NCBI GenBank assembly: GCA_900104855.1
Contig: FNSS01000001.1
Location: forward strand, 3,410,001 to 3,474,000
Source of the DNA: Rhizobiales bacterium GAS188
Lineage (GTDB): Bacteria; Pseudomonadota; Alphaproteobacteria; Rhizobiales; Beijerinckiaceae
Length of the DNA stretch: 64,000 bases
Direction: 5' to 3'
Positions 45,999-54,021 of this stretch are shown piece after piece. The notes under the pieces are model-generated. The model saw only the letters and a list, made by a program, of their open reading frames with translations. It did no database searches and was not told where the DNA came from. The position numbers and the translations under genes were made by a program. Every line of letters begins with the position of its first letter. The stretch's first letter is position 1.

Positions 45999-46634
45999 CT
46001 ATTCGATCTTCTGATAGGCCTGCGCGAAATTGGCGAGCTGCAGCGGGACGGTGATGTTTTCCTTGCTGAGGTTCTGGAAGGTGATCTGGAGCTTCTTGCC
46101 GGCCTTCAAGGTGCCGAGCATCTCGGGCGAGACCGGCGTCGCCGCATAGCAGCCCTTGGCGTCGCAGGTCTGCAGCGCCAGCGGCACCGCCTTGTTCTCG
46201 TCGACCTGCAGGCTCACTCCGGCCGGCAGGAACAGGCCGAGCGGCACCTGCACGGCGAGCGATGGCTGGCGGGTATCGGCCGGCACGCGCAGGCTGACCG
46301 CCGCGATGAGCTGGCCCGTCTTTGACAGGAACACGTTCTGCTCGAGCGCGCATTCGAGAGTGCCGCGGCGCCCGTCGCTGGCGCAGCGCGACACCCATTC
46401 GGGTTGCGCTGGCGCAGCCGCGGCGTCGCCCGCCGCCGCTGGGGCTGCGCCTGCGGCAGGTGGGGCAGGCGCAGCGGCAGGCAGCGGGGCCTGGGCGGTG
46501 GTCGGTTTCGGTGCCGGCGCCGCGGGCTTCGCCGGCTTGACCTGCGCCTGCGCGGCGACCGGGACGGCCAACCCTGCCCCGGCTAAGCCTATTGCCGCCG
46601 CAGCCGCCAAAATCGTCCTCAGCTGCGCTCTCAT
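45999..46634 (-). CDS. Invasion-associated locus B (IalB)-family protein
   Basis: A 211-residue exported protein. The signal peptide is MRAQLRTILAAAAAIGLAGA, with cleavage near VAAQAQ. A Pro/Ala-rich linker (about residues 31-80) leads to the IalB domain, which has WVSRCASDGRRGTLECALEQNVFLSKTGQLIAAVSLRVP and VPLALQTCDAKGCYAATPVSPEMLGTLKAGKKLQITF. Four cysteines probably form two disulfides. IalB proteins occur widely in non-pathogenic Rhizobiales, so the name does not imply virulence. ATG at 46634 begins the signal peptide; a 13-bp direct repeat lies upstream. Confidence 0.9.
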   Translation of the reverse strand: MRAQLRTILAAAAAIGLAGAGLAVPVAAQAQVKPAKPAAPAPKPTTAQAPLPAAAPAPPAAGAAPAAAGDAAAAPAQPEWVSRCASDGRRGTLECALEQNVFLSKTGQLIAAVSLRVPADTRQPSLAVQVPLGLFLPAGVSLQVDENKAVPLALQTCDAKGCYAATPVSPEMLGTLKAGKKLQITFQNLSKENITVPLQLANFAQAYQKIE

Positions 46635-46670
46635 GACGCTGTCCCCGCTTGCTCTCACATTGTCTCGCCG

Positions 46671-46701
46671 TAACAGGATTTTGGCCTGTAACAGGATTTT
46701 G
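46671..46701 (-). repeat. Direct repeat upstream of the IalB-like gene
   Basis: Two copies of TAACAGGATTTTG (46671-46683 and 46689-46701), 18 bp apart, lie 37-67 bases upstream of the IalB-like start. The second copy with its left neighbour forms CCTGTAACAGG, a near-palindrome. The spacing would place two protein molecules on nearly the same face of the helix. A regulatory role is a guess. Confidence 0.4.
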
Positions 46702-46893
46702 TTCGCCCGCCCACTCCTGCCGCCCACTCCCGCCGACGCATCCTGGGCGCTGCTTCCCGTCGCTCGCCGATGGGTTCGGCTGCGGCTCGGCTGGCGGTCG
46801 TCAGGAACAAATGGCCAGGAGAGGATGGCATGGGCATTGCCTTTCCAGGGGAATGTGCCTGAATATGCTCCAAAGAACGGCAGGGGAGGGTGA

Positions 46894-48309
46894 ATGCCGA
46901 CCTTCGACGAAATGAGATTGCCGGACGGCGAGGCGCGGGAGGCTTATGGCCGCCTGGCGCGCTGGCTCCAGGACGCCCCCTCGGAGCTTCTGTCCTCTCG
47001 TCGAAGTCAGGCCGAGCTGCTCTTCCGCCGCATCGGCATCACCTTTGCGGTCTATGGCGACAAGGACGCGACCGAGCGCCTCATCCCCTTCGATCTCGTG
47101 CCGCGCATCTTCGAGCGCGCCGAATGGCAGCGGCTCGAGGCGGGGCTGATCCAGCGCGTCAAGGCGCTGAACATGTTCCTCGGCGATGTCTATGGGGCGC
47201 GCGAGATCCTGCGGGCCGGCATCGTGCCTTCCGATCTCGTCTACCGGAACCCGGCTTACCGGCCCGAGATGGTCGGCCACAAGACGCCGCACGGCGTCTA
47301 TGTGCATATCGCCGGCATCGACATCGTGCGCGTCGACGACAAGGACTTCTATGTCCTCGAGGACAATGCCCGCACGCCCTCCGGCGTCTCCTACATGCTG
47401 GAGAATCGCGAGGTGATGATGCGGCTCTTCCCCGAGCTGTTCCACGCGCATCGCGTGGCGCCGGTCGAGAATTATCCCGACGCGCTGCTCGCCACCTTGC
47501 GCTCGGTGGCGCCGGCGACGGCGAGCGGCGACCCGACCGTGGTGCTGCTGACGCCCGGCCAGTTCAACTCGGCCTATTACGAGCACTCCTTCCTCGCCGA
47601 CAAGCTCGGCGTCGAACTGGTCGAGGGCCGCGACCTCTTCGTTCGCGACGACATCGTCTATATGCGCACCACCGAAGGGCCGCAGCGCGTCGACATCATC
47701 TATCGGCGCATCGACGACGATTTCCTCGATCCCCTGGCCTTCAAGCCGGATTCGGCGCTTGGCGTGCCGGGCCTGTTCGGTGCCTATCTCTCCGGCAATG
47801 TCACGCTCGCCAATGCGGTCGGCACCGGCGTCTCCGACGATAAGGCGATCTACACCTATATGCCCGAGATCATCCGCTTCTATCTCGGCGAAGACGCGCT
47901 CTTGAAGAACGTGCCGACCTGGCGCTGCCGGGAGCCGCAAGCGCTTTCCTATGTGCTCGATCATCTCGGCGAGCTGGTGGTGAAGGAGGTCAACGGCTCG
48001 GGGGGCTACGGCATGCTGGTCGGGCCGCATGCCTCGAAGAGCGAGATCAAGACCTTCGCGGCGAAGCTCAACGACACGCCCGACAATTTCATCGCCCAGC
48101 CGACGCTCGCTTTGTCGACCTGCCCGACCTTCTCGGACAGCGGCATCTCGGCCCGCCATGTGGATTTTCGTCCCTTCGTGCTCTCCGGCGCCGACGGGGT
48201 GCGGGTCGTGCCCGGCGGCCTGACGCGGGTCGCCATGAAGGAGGGATCGCTGGTGGTCAATTCGAGCCAGGGCGGCGGCACCAAGGACACATGGGTGGTC
48301 GATGGCTGA
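46894..48309 (+). CDS. Circularly permuted ATP-grasp protein (COG2308)
   Basis: A 471-residue ATP-dependent ligase-like enzyme. It starts MPTFDEMRLPDGEAREAYGRLARWLQ and contains the family region KTPHGVYVHIAGIDIVRVDDKDFYVLEDNARTPSGVSYMLENREVM. The nucleotide-site stretch VVKEVNGSGGYGMLVGPHAS lies near residue 365, and HVDFRPFVLSGADGVRVVPGGLTRVA near residue 430. Iyer and colleagues assigned this family to permuted ATP-grasp amidoligases predicted to join amino acids to a peptide or tag. GGGGAGGG precedes the ATG. The alpha-E gene follows by 36 bases and a transglutaminase-like gene follows that: the conserved trio. Confidence 0.93.
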   Translation: MPTFDEMRLPDGEAREAYGRLARWLQDAPSELLSSRRSQAELLFRRIGITFAVYGDKDATERLIPFDLVPRIFERAEWQRLEAGLIQRVKALNMFLGDVYGAREILRAGIVPSDLVYRNPAYRPEMVGHKTPHGVYVHIAGIDIVRVDDKDFYVLEDNARTPSGVSYMLENREVMMRLFPELFHAHRVAPVENYPDALLATLRSVAPATASGDPTVVLLTPGQFNSAYYEHSFLADKLGVELVEGRDLFVRDDIVYMRTTEGPQRVDIIYRRIDDDFLDPLAFKPDSALGVPGLFGAYLSGNVTLANAVGTGVSDDKAIYTYMPEIIRFYLGEDALLKNVPTWRCREPQALSYVLDHLGELVVKEVNGSGGYGMLVGPHASKSEIKTFAAKLNDTPDNFIAQPTLALSTCPTFSDSGISARHVDFRPFVLSGADGVRVVPGGLTRVAMKEGSLVVNSSQGGGTKDTWVVDG

Positions 48310-48345
48310 TACTCGCAATCGTAGCAGGTGGGGCGAGACGTAGAG

Positions 48346-49302
48346 ATGCTCTCACGCGCCGCCGACAATCTCTACTGGCTCGCCCGCTACCTCGAGCGCG
48401 CCGATTATCTCGCCCGCATCATCGATGCGACGCAGCGTCTCTCGGCCCTGCCGCGCGCCTATGGCGGGGCGGGCGCCGAATGGGAGAGCGCCCTCGAATC
48501 GGCGGGAGCGGCCGACGCCTTCCACGCCGTCACCGAGACGGCCGCCGAGGAAAGCGTCGTGGAGTTCCTGGTGTTCGATGCCGCGAACCCCTCCTCGATC
48601 CGCAACTGCATCGATCTCGCCCGCACCAATGCGCGTGCCGTCCGCACCGCGCTCACCATGGAGATGTGGGAGGGCATCAACAGCGCCTGGCTCGAGCTCA
48701 AGCGCTTCGAGGGCACGCGCGCCCAGGGCTGCGCGCTCGATTTCGAGGAGCTCGGCCGCTTCCTCGCCTTCGTCAAGCAGACATCCTTGCATTTCGACGG
48801 CTCGTCGAACCGCACCATGCTGCGCAACGATGCCTATTGGTTCTCGCGGCTCGGCCTCTATGTGGAGCGTGCCGACAACACGGCCCGCATCCTCGACGTG
48901 AAATACCATGTGCTGCTGCCGGAGACCGAGAAGGTCGGCGGCTCGCTCGACTATTTCCAATGGACCGCGATCTTGCGCGCCGTCTCGGCCCATACCTCCT
49001 ATCACTGGGTCTATCGGCAAGGCATCAAGCCCTGGCTGGTCGCCGATCTCCTGATCCTGCGGTCCGAGATGCCGCGCTCGCTGATCTCCTGTTACGAGAA
49101 CATCGTTCGCCATCTCGATTCGCTCGGCACCTCGCATGGCCGCCAGGGCGGCTCGCAGCGCCATGCCCGCTCGATGCTGGGGCGGCTCGAGAATGAGCGG
49201 ATCGAGACGATCTTCCAGAGCGGCCTGCACGAGTTCATCACGGCCTTCATCGGCGACAACACGCATCTGGGAACCGCCATTGCCGAGCAATATCTCACCT
49301 GA
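48346..49302 (+). CDS. Alpha-E domain protein (COG2307)
   Basis: A 318-residue, almost wholly alpha-helical protein of the 'bacterial domain of unknown function DUF403/alpha-E' family. It begins MLSRAADNLYWLARYLERADYLARI, the hallmark N-terminus, and repeats a related motif later (DAYWFSRLGLYVERADNTARILDVKYHVLLP). Glu and Arg pairs in these helices are strictly conserved in the family. ATG at 48346 is preferred over GTG at 48328. It is always found with the permuted ATP-grasp protein and probably binds its substrate or product; no catalytic function is proven. Confidence 0.93.
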   Translation: MLSRAADNLYWLARYLERADYLARIIDATQRLSALPRAYGGAGAEWESALESAGAADAFHAVTETAAEESVVEFLVFDAANPSSIRNCIDLARTNARAVRTALTMEMWEGINSAWLELKRFEGTRAQGCALDFEELGRFLAFVKQTSLHFDGSSNRTMLRNDAYWFSRLGLYVERADNTARILDVKYHVLLPETEKVGGSLDYFQWTAILRAVSAHTSYHWVYRQGIKPWLVADLLILRSEMPRSLISCYENIVRHLDSLGTSHGRQGGSQRHARSMLGRLENERIETIFQSGLHEFITAFIGDNTHLGTAIAEQYLT

Positions 49303-49342
49303 GCATCTCGTCTGATTTTGGGCCGGAGGTCCGCCGCACCGC

Positions 49343-50188
49343 ATGCGATTGAGCATCCGCCACGAAACGCTCCACCGCTACGCGCAACCCGTGAAGTCGG
49401 TGATCCAGAAATTGCGCCTGACGCCGCGCAACCATCAGGGCCAGCATGTGGTGCATTGGCGCATCGACGTCGATGTCGATTGCCGGCTGAAGGCGGCCGA
49501 GGATGCCTTCGGCAATCTGCTCCATGGCTTCACCTCCGATGGTCCGCATGAGACCGTGACCGTGACGGCAATCGGCGAGGTCGACACCTTTGACACGCGC
49601 GGCGTGGTGCAAGGCGCGGTCGAGCGCTTCCCGCCGGACCTGTATCTGCGCGCGACGCCGATGACGCAGGCGGGTGCCGAGGCGCGTGGCCTTGCCGAAC
49701 GCACGATCGCGGCCGAGGCCGGCGAGCTCGACCGGCTGCATGCACTGCTGCGCGCCATGCCCGAGCCCGCCGTGCCGCAAGCGCAATCCGCCGCCGCCGG
49801 GGCCTCGCAATCGCAGGCACAACCACAAGGATCGGCGTCACCTCTGGCACCCGGCGAGGCGACTGCCGAGGACCTGGCGCATCTCTTCATCGCCTGCGCC
49901 CGCCTCATGGACATCCCGGCGCGCTATGTGGCCGGCTATCGGCTGCCGGATGCGAACGCCACCCGCCAGGGCATCCATGGCTGGGCGGAAGCTTTCGTGC
50001 CGAAGCTCGGCTGGGTCGGCTTCGATCCGGCGAACGGCCTATGTCCCGACGAACGCTATGTGCGCGTGGCGATCGGCCTCGATTCGCTCGGAGCCGCCGG
50101 GATGCGCGCCGCCCAAGCCGGCGGCATCGAAGCGGCGAGCGAGACGAGGCTCAGCGTCGCCGAGATGCGGCCGCGCGGACACGGGTGA
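49343..50188 (+). CDS. Transglutaminase-like protein lacking the catalytic Cys
   Basis: A 281-residue protein with the bacterial transglutaminase N-terminal domain (MRLSIRHETLHRYAQPVKSVIQKLRLTPRNHQGQ...) and a core domain ending MDIPARYVAGYRLPD, then QGIHGWAEAFVPKLGWVGFDPANGL. The core His and Asp are present. Active relatives read GVCxDxAHL at the nucleophile; here the equivalent is TAEDLAHL, with Ala in place of Cys, directly after a low-complexity Ala/Gln/Ser/Pro stretch (about residues 140-172). It therefore looks catalytically dead. It is the third gene of the ATP-grasp/alpha-E operon, 40 bases after alpha-E. Confidence 0.9.
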   Translation: MRLSIRHETLHRYAQPVKSVIQKLRLTPRNHQGQHVVHWRIDVDVDCRLKAAEDAFGNLLHGFTSDGPHETVTVTAIGEVDTFDTRGVVQGAVERFPPDLYLRATPMTQAGAEARGLAERTIAAEAGELDRLHALLRAMPEPAVPQAQSAAAGASQSQAQPQGSASPLAPGEATAEDLAHLFIACARLMDIPARYVAGYRLPDANATRQGIHGWAEAFVPKLGWVGFDPANGLCPDERYVRVAIGLDSLGAAGMRAAQAGGIEAASETRLSVAEMRPRGHG

Positions 50189-50298
50189 GGGGGCGGCGCT
50201 TTGCCGCGTAGCCTCGGATCGACGCGAACCAACTCGTGCCCATCTGCTACGTATGGACAGATCTCCGGCAGTATGGGTTCGCAAAAAGCGGTCGGCCA

Positions 50299-50500
50299 AC
50301 CTCTCCCCTTGTGGGAGAGGTCGGATCAGGAGCGCAGCGAGTGATCCGGGTGAGGGGGGCAGCAAACGCCTTCGTAAGTCGGTGCAGGGCAGCCATTCTG
50401 GTCCAGGGCGCGCGGGGCCCTCAAGCAGGCGCTGCCCCCCTCACCCGGCTTCTCATCGCTTCGCTCATAGAAGCCGACCTCTCCCACAAGGGGAGAGGTG
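50299..50500. repeat. Long imperfect inverted repeat, intergenic
   Basis: Outer arms AACCTCTCCCC and GGGGAGAGGTG pair with each other; each arm also folds on itself (CTCTCCCCTTGTGGGAGAG). Inside, GGGTGAGGGGGGCAGC pairs with GCTGCCCCCCTCACCC. The element ends 18 bases before the left end of the IS481-family element. With its flanks it accounts for the 330-base space 50189-50518; no gene is visible there. Confidence 0.7.
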
Positions 50501-50586
50501 GGCGCCGTGTGCAGCCCTGATAGATAGGTGACAGAACGGACCGGAAAGATAGGTGACAGTTCTCTGTCGGCTGGGAGGACCAGTCG

Positions 50587-51783
50587 ATGCCTTGGCAAGA
50601 GAGCTGTGCGATGGACGAGCGAATTGGCTTCATCAACGATCACTTATCTGGGTGGTGGACGATGACGGAACTTTGCGAGCGCTACGAGATCAGCCGCAAG
50701 ACGGGTTACAAGTGGCTTGGGCGCTATGCTGAGTTTGGGGCAGCTGGATTGATGGAACGCTCGCGTGCGCCGCTTGTGCATGGTCGCGCGACGCCCCAGC
50801 ATCTGGTCGAGGCGATTGTGGGTTTGAAGGGCAAGCGCAAGAGCTGGGGGCCGCGCAAGATCATCGCCAGGCTTTCGGCCGGCCAACCGGATGTGGATTG
50901 GCCTTCTGCCTCGACAGCAGGTGAGATCTTGAAGCGTGCGGGGGAAGTGAGCAGCCGGCGGTTTCGGCGTCGTGGGCCGCCGCGCCTGGGCGAGCTGACG
51001 GTGCCGCAGCATGCCAATCATGTGTGGGGCGTGGACCACAAGGGTTGGGTGCGATTGCGTGATGGCTCGCGCGTTGAACCCTTGACGATGACAGATGGAT
51101 TCAGCCGCTATCTGATCAGTGTGGCAGCCACCGGCAGCACCGCTCATGATGAAGCCAAGCCCGTGTTCGATCGTGCTTTCAGGGACTACGGCCTGCCTGA
51201 GGTGATCCGTTCCGACAATGGCACACCCTTCGTCTCGACCGGCACGATCGGACTGACGGCGCTGTCGGCCTGGTGGATCAAGCTGGGCATCAAGCATGAG
51301 CGGATCGATCCCGGCCATCCGCAACAGAACGGCCGGCACGAGCGCTTCCACTTCACCCTCTTGGAGGCCATGCGGCCGCCCGAGCCGAACCGCGCCGCCC
51401 AAGCTCGCCGCTTCCAGGCTTTCGCCCGCGACTACAACCACGAACGCCCGCATGAGGCGCTCGGTCAACGCCCCCCGGCCAGCGTCTATCAGCGCTCACC
51501 TCGCAAGATGCCCAACCGGCTTCCCGAGCCCGACTATCCGAGCGAGGCGGCGGTCCGCAAAGTGCGATCAAACGGCGAGATCAAGTGGCAGGGCGACCTC
51601 ATCCATATCTGCAGCGCCTTGGTCGGCGAGGCCGTCGCCGTGGAGGAGAACGAGGCGGGTCAATGGCAGGTCCGCTTCTTCGACGTGCCGATCGGATGGA
51701 TTGATCCGGACAAGAAAAAATTGCGTCGCCTCGCCGTTCCCGTGCACGGGAACGGCGAGGCGACGCAGGGAACCAAAACATGA
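50587..51783 (+). CDS. IS481-family transposase
   Basis: A 398-residue DDE transposase. The N-terminal helix-turn-helix is MTELCERYEISRKTGYKWLGRYAEFGAAGLMERSRAP. The rve-type core has WGVDHKGWVRLRDG (first Asp), VIRSDNGTPFVS (second Asp) and GHPQQNGRHERFHFTLLE (catalytic Glu), all with normal spacing. The C-terminal domain follows the last catalytic residue with RPHEALGQRPPASVYQRS. GGGAGG precedes ATG 50587. The reading frame is intact and should be functional. The last 20 or so codons are written across a 46-bp palindrome, described separately. Confidence 0.96.
   Translation: MPWQESCAMDERIGFINDHLSGWWTMTELCERYEISRKTGYKWLGRYAEFGAAGLMERSRAPLVHGRATPQHLVEAIVGLKGKRKSWGPRKIIARLSAGQPDVDWPSASTAGEILKRAGEVSSRRFRRRGPPRLGELTVPQHANHVWGVDHKGWVRLRDGSRVEPLTMTDGFSRYLISVAATGSTAHDEAKPVFDRAFRDYGLPEVIRSDNGTPFVSTGTIGLTALSAWWIKLGIKHERIDPGHPQQNGRHERFHFTLLEAMRPPEPNRAAQARRFQAFARDYNHERPHEALGQRPPASVYQRSPRKMPNRLPEPDYPSEAAVRKVRSNGEIKWQGDLIHICSALVGEAVAVEENEAGQWQVRFFDVPIGWIDPDKKKLRRLAVPVHGNGEATQGTKT
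51722..51767 (-). terminator. 46-bp perfect palindrome with T-run: antisense-facing intrinsic terminator inside the IS
   Basis: Two 23-base arms, beginning TGCGTCGCCTCGCCG and ending with its exact complement, meet at GTG/CAC. On the minus strand the hairpin is followed by A then six T (51715-51720), the form of a strong factor-independent terminator. It would stop transcription entering the element from its right end, which would otherwise run antisense through the transposase gene. The palindrome is inside the transposase coding sequence. Confidence 0.7.
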
Positions 51784-51892
51784 ACGACTGTCACCCATGT
51801 ATCCGGTCTATTTTGTAACCTATCTATCCGCTGGACACCGGCGCTCGGGAAGATGTGTGCATCCCGTAGTGCCCATCCGGGAGTTGCGACTG

Positions 51893-51988
51893 CGCGGCTG
51901 ATCCTCTAGTCTCGCGCGCCTCACGGGGGCTTCCCGGCTCGCGGGCGTAGTTCAATGGTAGAACGGCAGCTTCCCAAGCTGCATACGA
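51893..51988 (+). repeat. 96-bp direct repeat, left copy, containing most of tRNA-Gly
   Basis: This stretch matches 58514-58609 at 95 of 96 positions. It starts CGCGGCTGATCCTCTAGTC, 48 bp before the tRNA, and runs to position 48 of the tRNA. The identity upstream of the tRNA shows that the duplication is not merely two related tRNA genes. The two copies bound the low-G+C two-gene segment. Confidence 0.92.
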
Positions 51989-52014
51989 GGGTTCGATTCC
52001 CTTCGCCCGCTCCA
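51941..52014 (+). tRNA. tRNA-Gly (anticodon CCC)
   Basis: Cloverleaf: acceptor GCGGGCG with CGCCCGC, D-arm GTTC...GAAC, anticodon stem GCAGC-TTCCCAA-GCTGC giving anticodon CCC, and T-arm GAGGG-TTCGATT-CCCTT. The discriminator T and an encoded CCA end the gene at 52014. All stems pair. This is the intact copy; the second copy at 58562 is damaged. It reads GGG codons. Confidence 0.96.
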
Positions 52015-52098
52015 ACTGCCGGGAAAAAATTTGTTTTCGGTGCAGGTGGTTATTGAAGTTGCCGGCATTTAGCTGAATGCTTGAGGTGCATGCGGCCA

Positions 52099-54021
52099 CT
52101 AGGCAACAAGGGCGCGGCCCAATCGGGCCGTGGCGATAGCACGACCGAGCAAATTACCGAGGGGCTCGTTTATCTCCCGGAGAATGCGGAGAAGTTGCAA
52201 GAGCTCATCCAGAGCGTCAGGCGGCGACACAAAACTAAGATTTTCGAGGCGCCTCGCTAATGTGGAGATCGCCTGTTCGCGGTCGACATTTGCGGCGGAG
52301 CATTCAAGCATGATTGTCACGGTGACCAAAAGCTCTTCTTCTCGTTGAAGTGCCGCAACCCGCTCCACGCAGGTCTGGCTGACAAGCTCGCCTAGCTCAT
52401 TGTCATGCGTTAAAGCTGCAATGCAGGCCGCAAGGCTGAGGGCTCGTTCCACCTCGCCTGCATTCGTCTGCATTGTCTCGGAACGCATGGACTGCACAAT
52501 AGCGAGGGTAGCTTCGCGTGCCTCCGGCTGGAACCCAAATGCCCACACCACCGGTGTAAGCACGAGGAGGTTTTTGAGCGTGGGTTCGCGGACAAGAGTT
52601 TCATACAATTCCGCAATGGGTGTTCCGGGGGCTGGCTTCTCGCCGATAATCGGTGCGGCACCCTGGAGAATTGCTGGATAGGTCGCCGCAATCAGCACGC
52701 GCTCGGCGACGGCCCATGCCTTTACCTTGGCAAGCTTTTCAGTCCAGCTTTCGGGCACCATGTTGGTAGCTATGCGGGCCTTTGCGGCCTCCAGCCGTCC
52801 ATAGGCATCCGCTGCGAGATGGCGCGATTCGATCCAATCTGGCCGCCATCGTGGTTCGGCATAGGCGTCATTAACGACGGATAGGTAATAGCTTCGCCCA
52901 GCAAATTGCGAGGCCCAGCCAAGCAAGGACGCGCCTTTCTCGCTGGCTTCGCCGAGCGTTCGCGCTACCAAAGCTGCGTGTGCGGCGGCGGCCAAGCGGC
53001 GCCAGTAGACGGGCTGGCGCTGAAAGACCTGATGTTCGGCCAGATGTGCGGTAGCAAATACGAACGCTGCTCCGTACGACACAAAAATGCTGCATAGTCG
53101 CGCTGGGTCCGCGAAAAGCTTGTCAAGAATGGCGTCGCCTGCCCCGGCGAATCTTGAGTCCGCTGCCAAGCGCTCGGCACAGATATCGAACGCACCAGTC
53201 AGGGCGAATGGGTCGCCCGATTCCGTCAGTCGCAGGACCGCGTTGAAAGCTGTGTCATCATCGAGCTCATTCAATAGCTCTGCAGGTATCAGCTCCGGAG
53301 CCGCAAACGATATGGAAATTACATCAAGTGCGCCATGCGGGTCGCGTGCGATTAGATCCTCACGTTCCGCTGCTAATTCGTTCTCGATGAAATCTTTCAG
53401 AGTAGCGGACTGCGCGCACGCAGCGGTCAGATTGTTCCAATAGTCGTCCTGCTTCGGGAGAAAGTCGGCCTTCGACAACTGGCCAGCTTTTGCGACCTGA
53501 GCCAGATCGGCTGCGAAGGTGTTCGGTGAGGATGCGAGAATTAGGCTAGCAGCGAAGAAATCGGCGGCCTCGAAATCCTTCTTGCCGACAAGGGCCTCAA
53601 ATGCGCGCCGATTCTTTATTGTCAGAATATGCTGTGTGAGGGAGGTCGCAGCCATCGCCTTTCGCTTCTCCGCATTCGATGTGAACAACGCTGCTTGCGG
53701 AAACCGGATGGCATTCTGAGCGAGGGTTACAATCGCAGCATCGCCCTCAATCTCGACGTGAATAGGATGCTTCTCTCCTTTTGTATCTTCGATTGTCGCG
53801 GGCAACTCTTGCCCGTCCGCGGCCTTTTGAAACAGCTCGAACAGCCGGGGGCGGTCGAGTATTACCGAGCCTGCAAGCGTGATTGGGTGTGACACCGATA
53901 GCTTGAGCTGTTTTGCAATAGCTCCGTCCGAAAGCACATCGCTTTGCAGGGCGGGAGAAAGGCGCTGAAGCGTGAAAAGCGCACGAAAGCGCGCGAGCGA
54001 CGCGGGATCAATCTTCGGCAT
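52099..54021 (-). CDS. Protein of unknown family, partner gene in the candidate island system
   Basis: I do not recognise this 640-residue protein. It starts MPKIDPASLARFRALFTLQRL and has a short beta-rich stretch (about residues 40-110; HPITLAGSVILDRP and KHPIHVEIEGDAAIVTLAQNAI). The rest looks almost entirely alpha-helical, rich in Ala and Leu, suggesting a helical-repeat scaffold. No P-loop, nuclease or membrane motif is visible. Its ATG lies 14 bases inside the end of the large upstream gene, so the two are translationally coupled and probably act together. Codon use is less G+C-biased than in the neighbouring chromosomal genes. Confidence 0.8.
   Translation of the reverse strand: MPKIDPASLARFRALFTLQRLSPALQSDVLSDGAIAKQLKLSVSHPITLAGSVILDRPRLFELFQKAADGQELPATIEDTKGEKHPIHVEIEGDAAIVTLAQNAIRFPQAALFTSNAEKRKAMAATSLTQHILTIKNRRAFEALVGKKDFEAADFFAASLILASSPNTFAADLAQVAKAGQLSKADFLPKQDDYWNNLTAACAQSATLKDFIENELAAEREDLIARDPHGALDVISISFAAPELIPAELLNELDDDTAFNAVLRLTESGDPFALTGAFDICAERLAADSRFAGAGDAILDKLFADPARLCSIFVSYGAAFVFATAHLAEHQVFQRQPVYWRRLAAAAHAALVARTLGEASEKGASLLGWASQFAGRSYYLSVVNDAYAEPRWRPDWIESRHLAADAYGRLEAAKARIATNMVPESWTEKLAKVKAWAVAERVLIAATYPAILQGAAPIIGEKPAPGTPIAELYETLVREPTLKNLLVLTPVVWAFGFQPEAREATLAIVQSMRSETMQTNAGEVERALSLAACIAALTHDNELGELVSQTCVERVAALQREEELLVTVTIMLECSAANVDREQAISTLARRLENLSFVSPPDALDELLQLLRILREINEPLGNLLGRAIATARLGRALVA

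Larger units (their letters stand above)
50519..51828 (+). mobile_element. IS481-family insertion sequence, apparently complete
   Basis: A 1310-bp element bounded by 42-bp inverted repeats (50519-50560 and 51787-51828) that match at 35 of 42 positions. Each repeat holds two related sub-sites: GATAGATAGGTGACAG at the outer edge and AGATAGGTGACAGT at the inner edge on the left. One transposase gene fills the space between. No convincing target duplication is visible at the immediate edges (left flank CAGCCCT, right flank CGCTGGA). The right end lies 64 bp before the tRNA-containing direct repeat. Confidence 0.88.

Noticed and set aside
43033..50500. Inverted repeats considered as CRISPR arrays
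   Set aside because: They are single long palindromes without regularly spaced direct repeats and spacers, and no cas gene is present in the window.
51824..52099. Minus-strand 91-residue frame containing a GIEPSYAAWEAAVLPLNYAR-like string
   Set aside because: This is the antisense translation of tRNA-Gly, a well-known spurious annotation; the second tRNA copy gives the same string.
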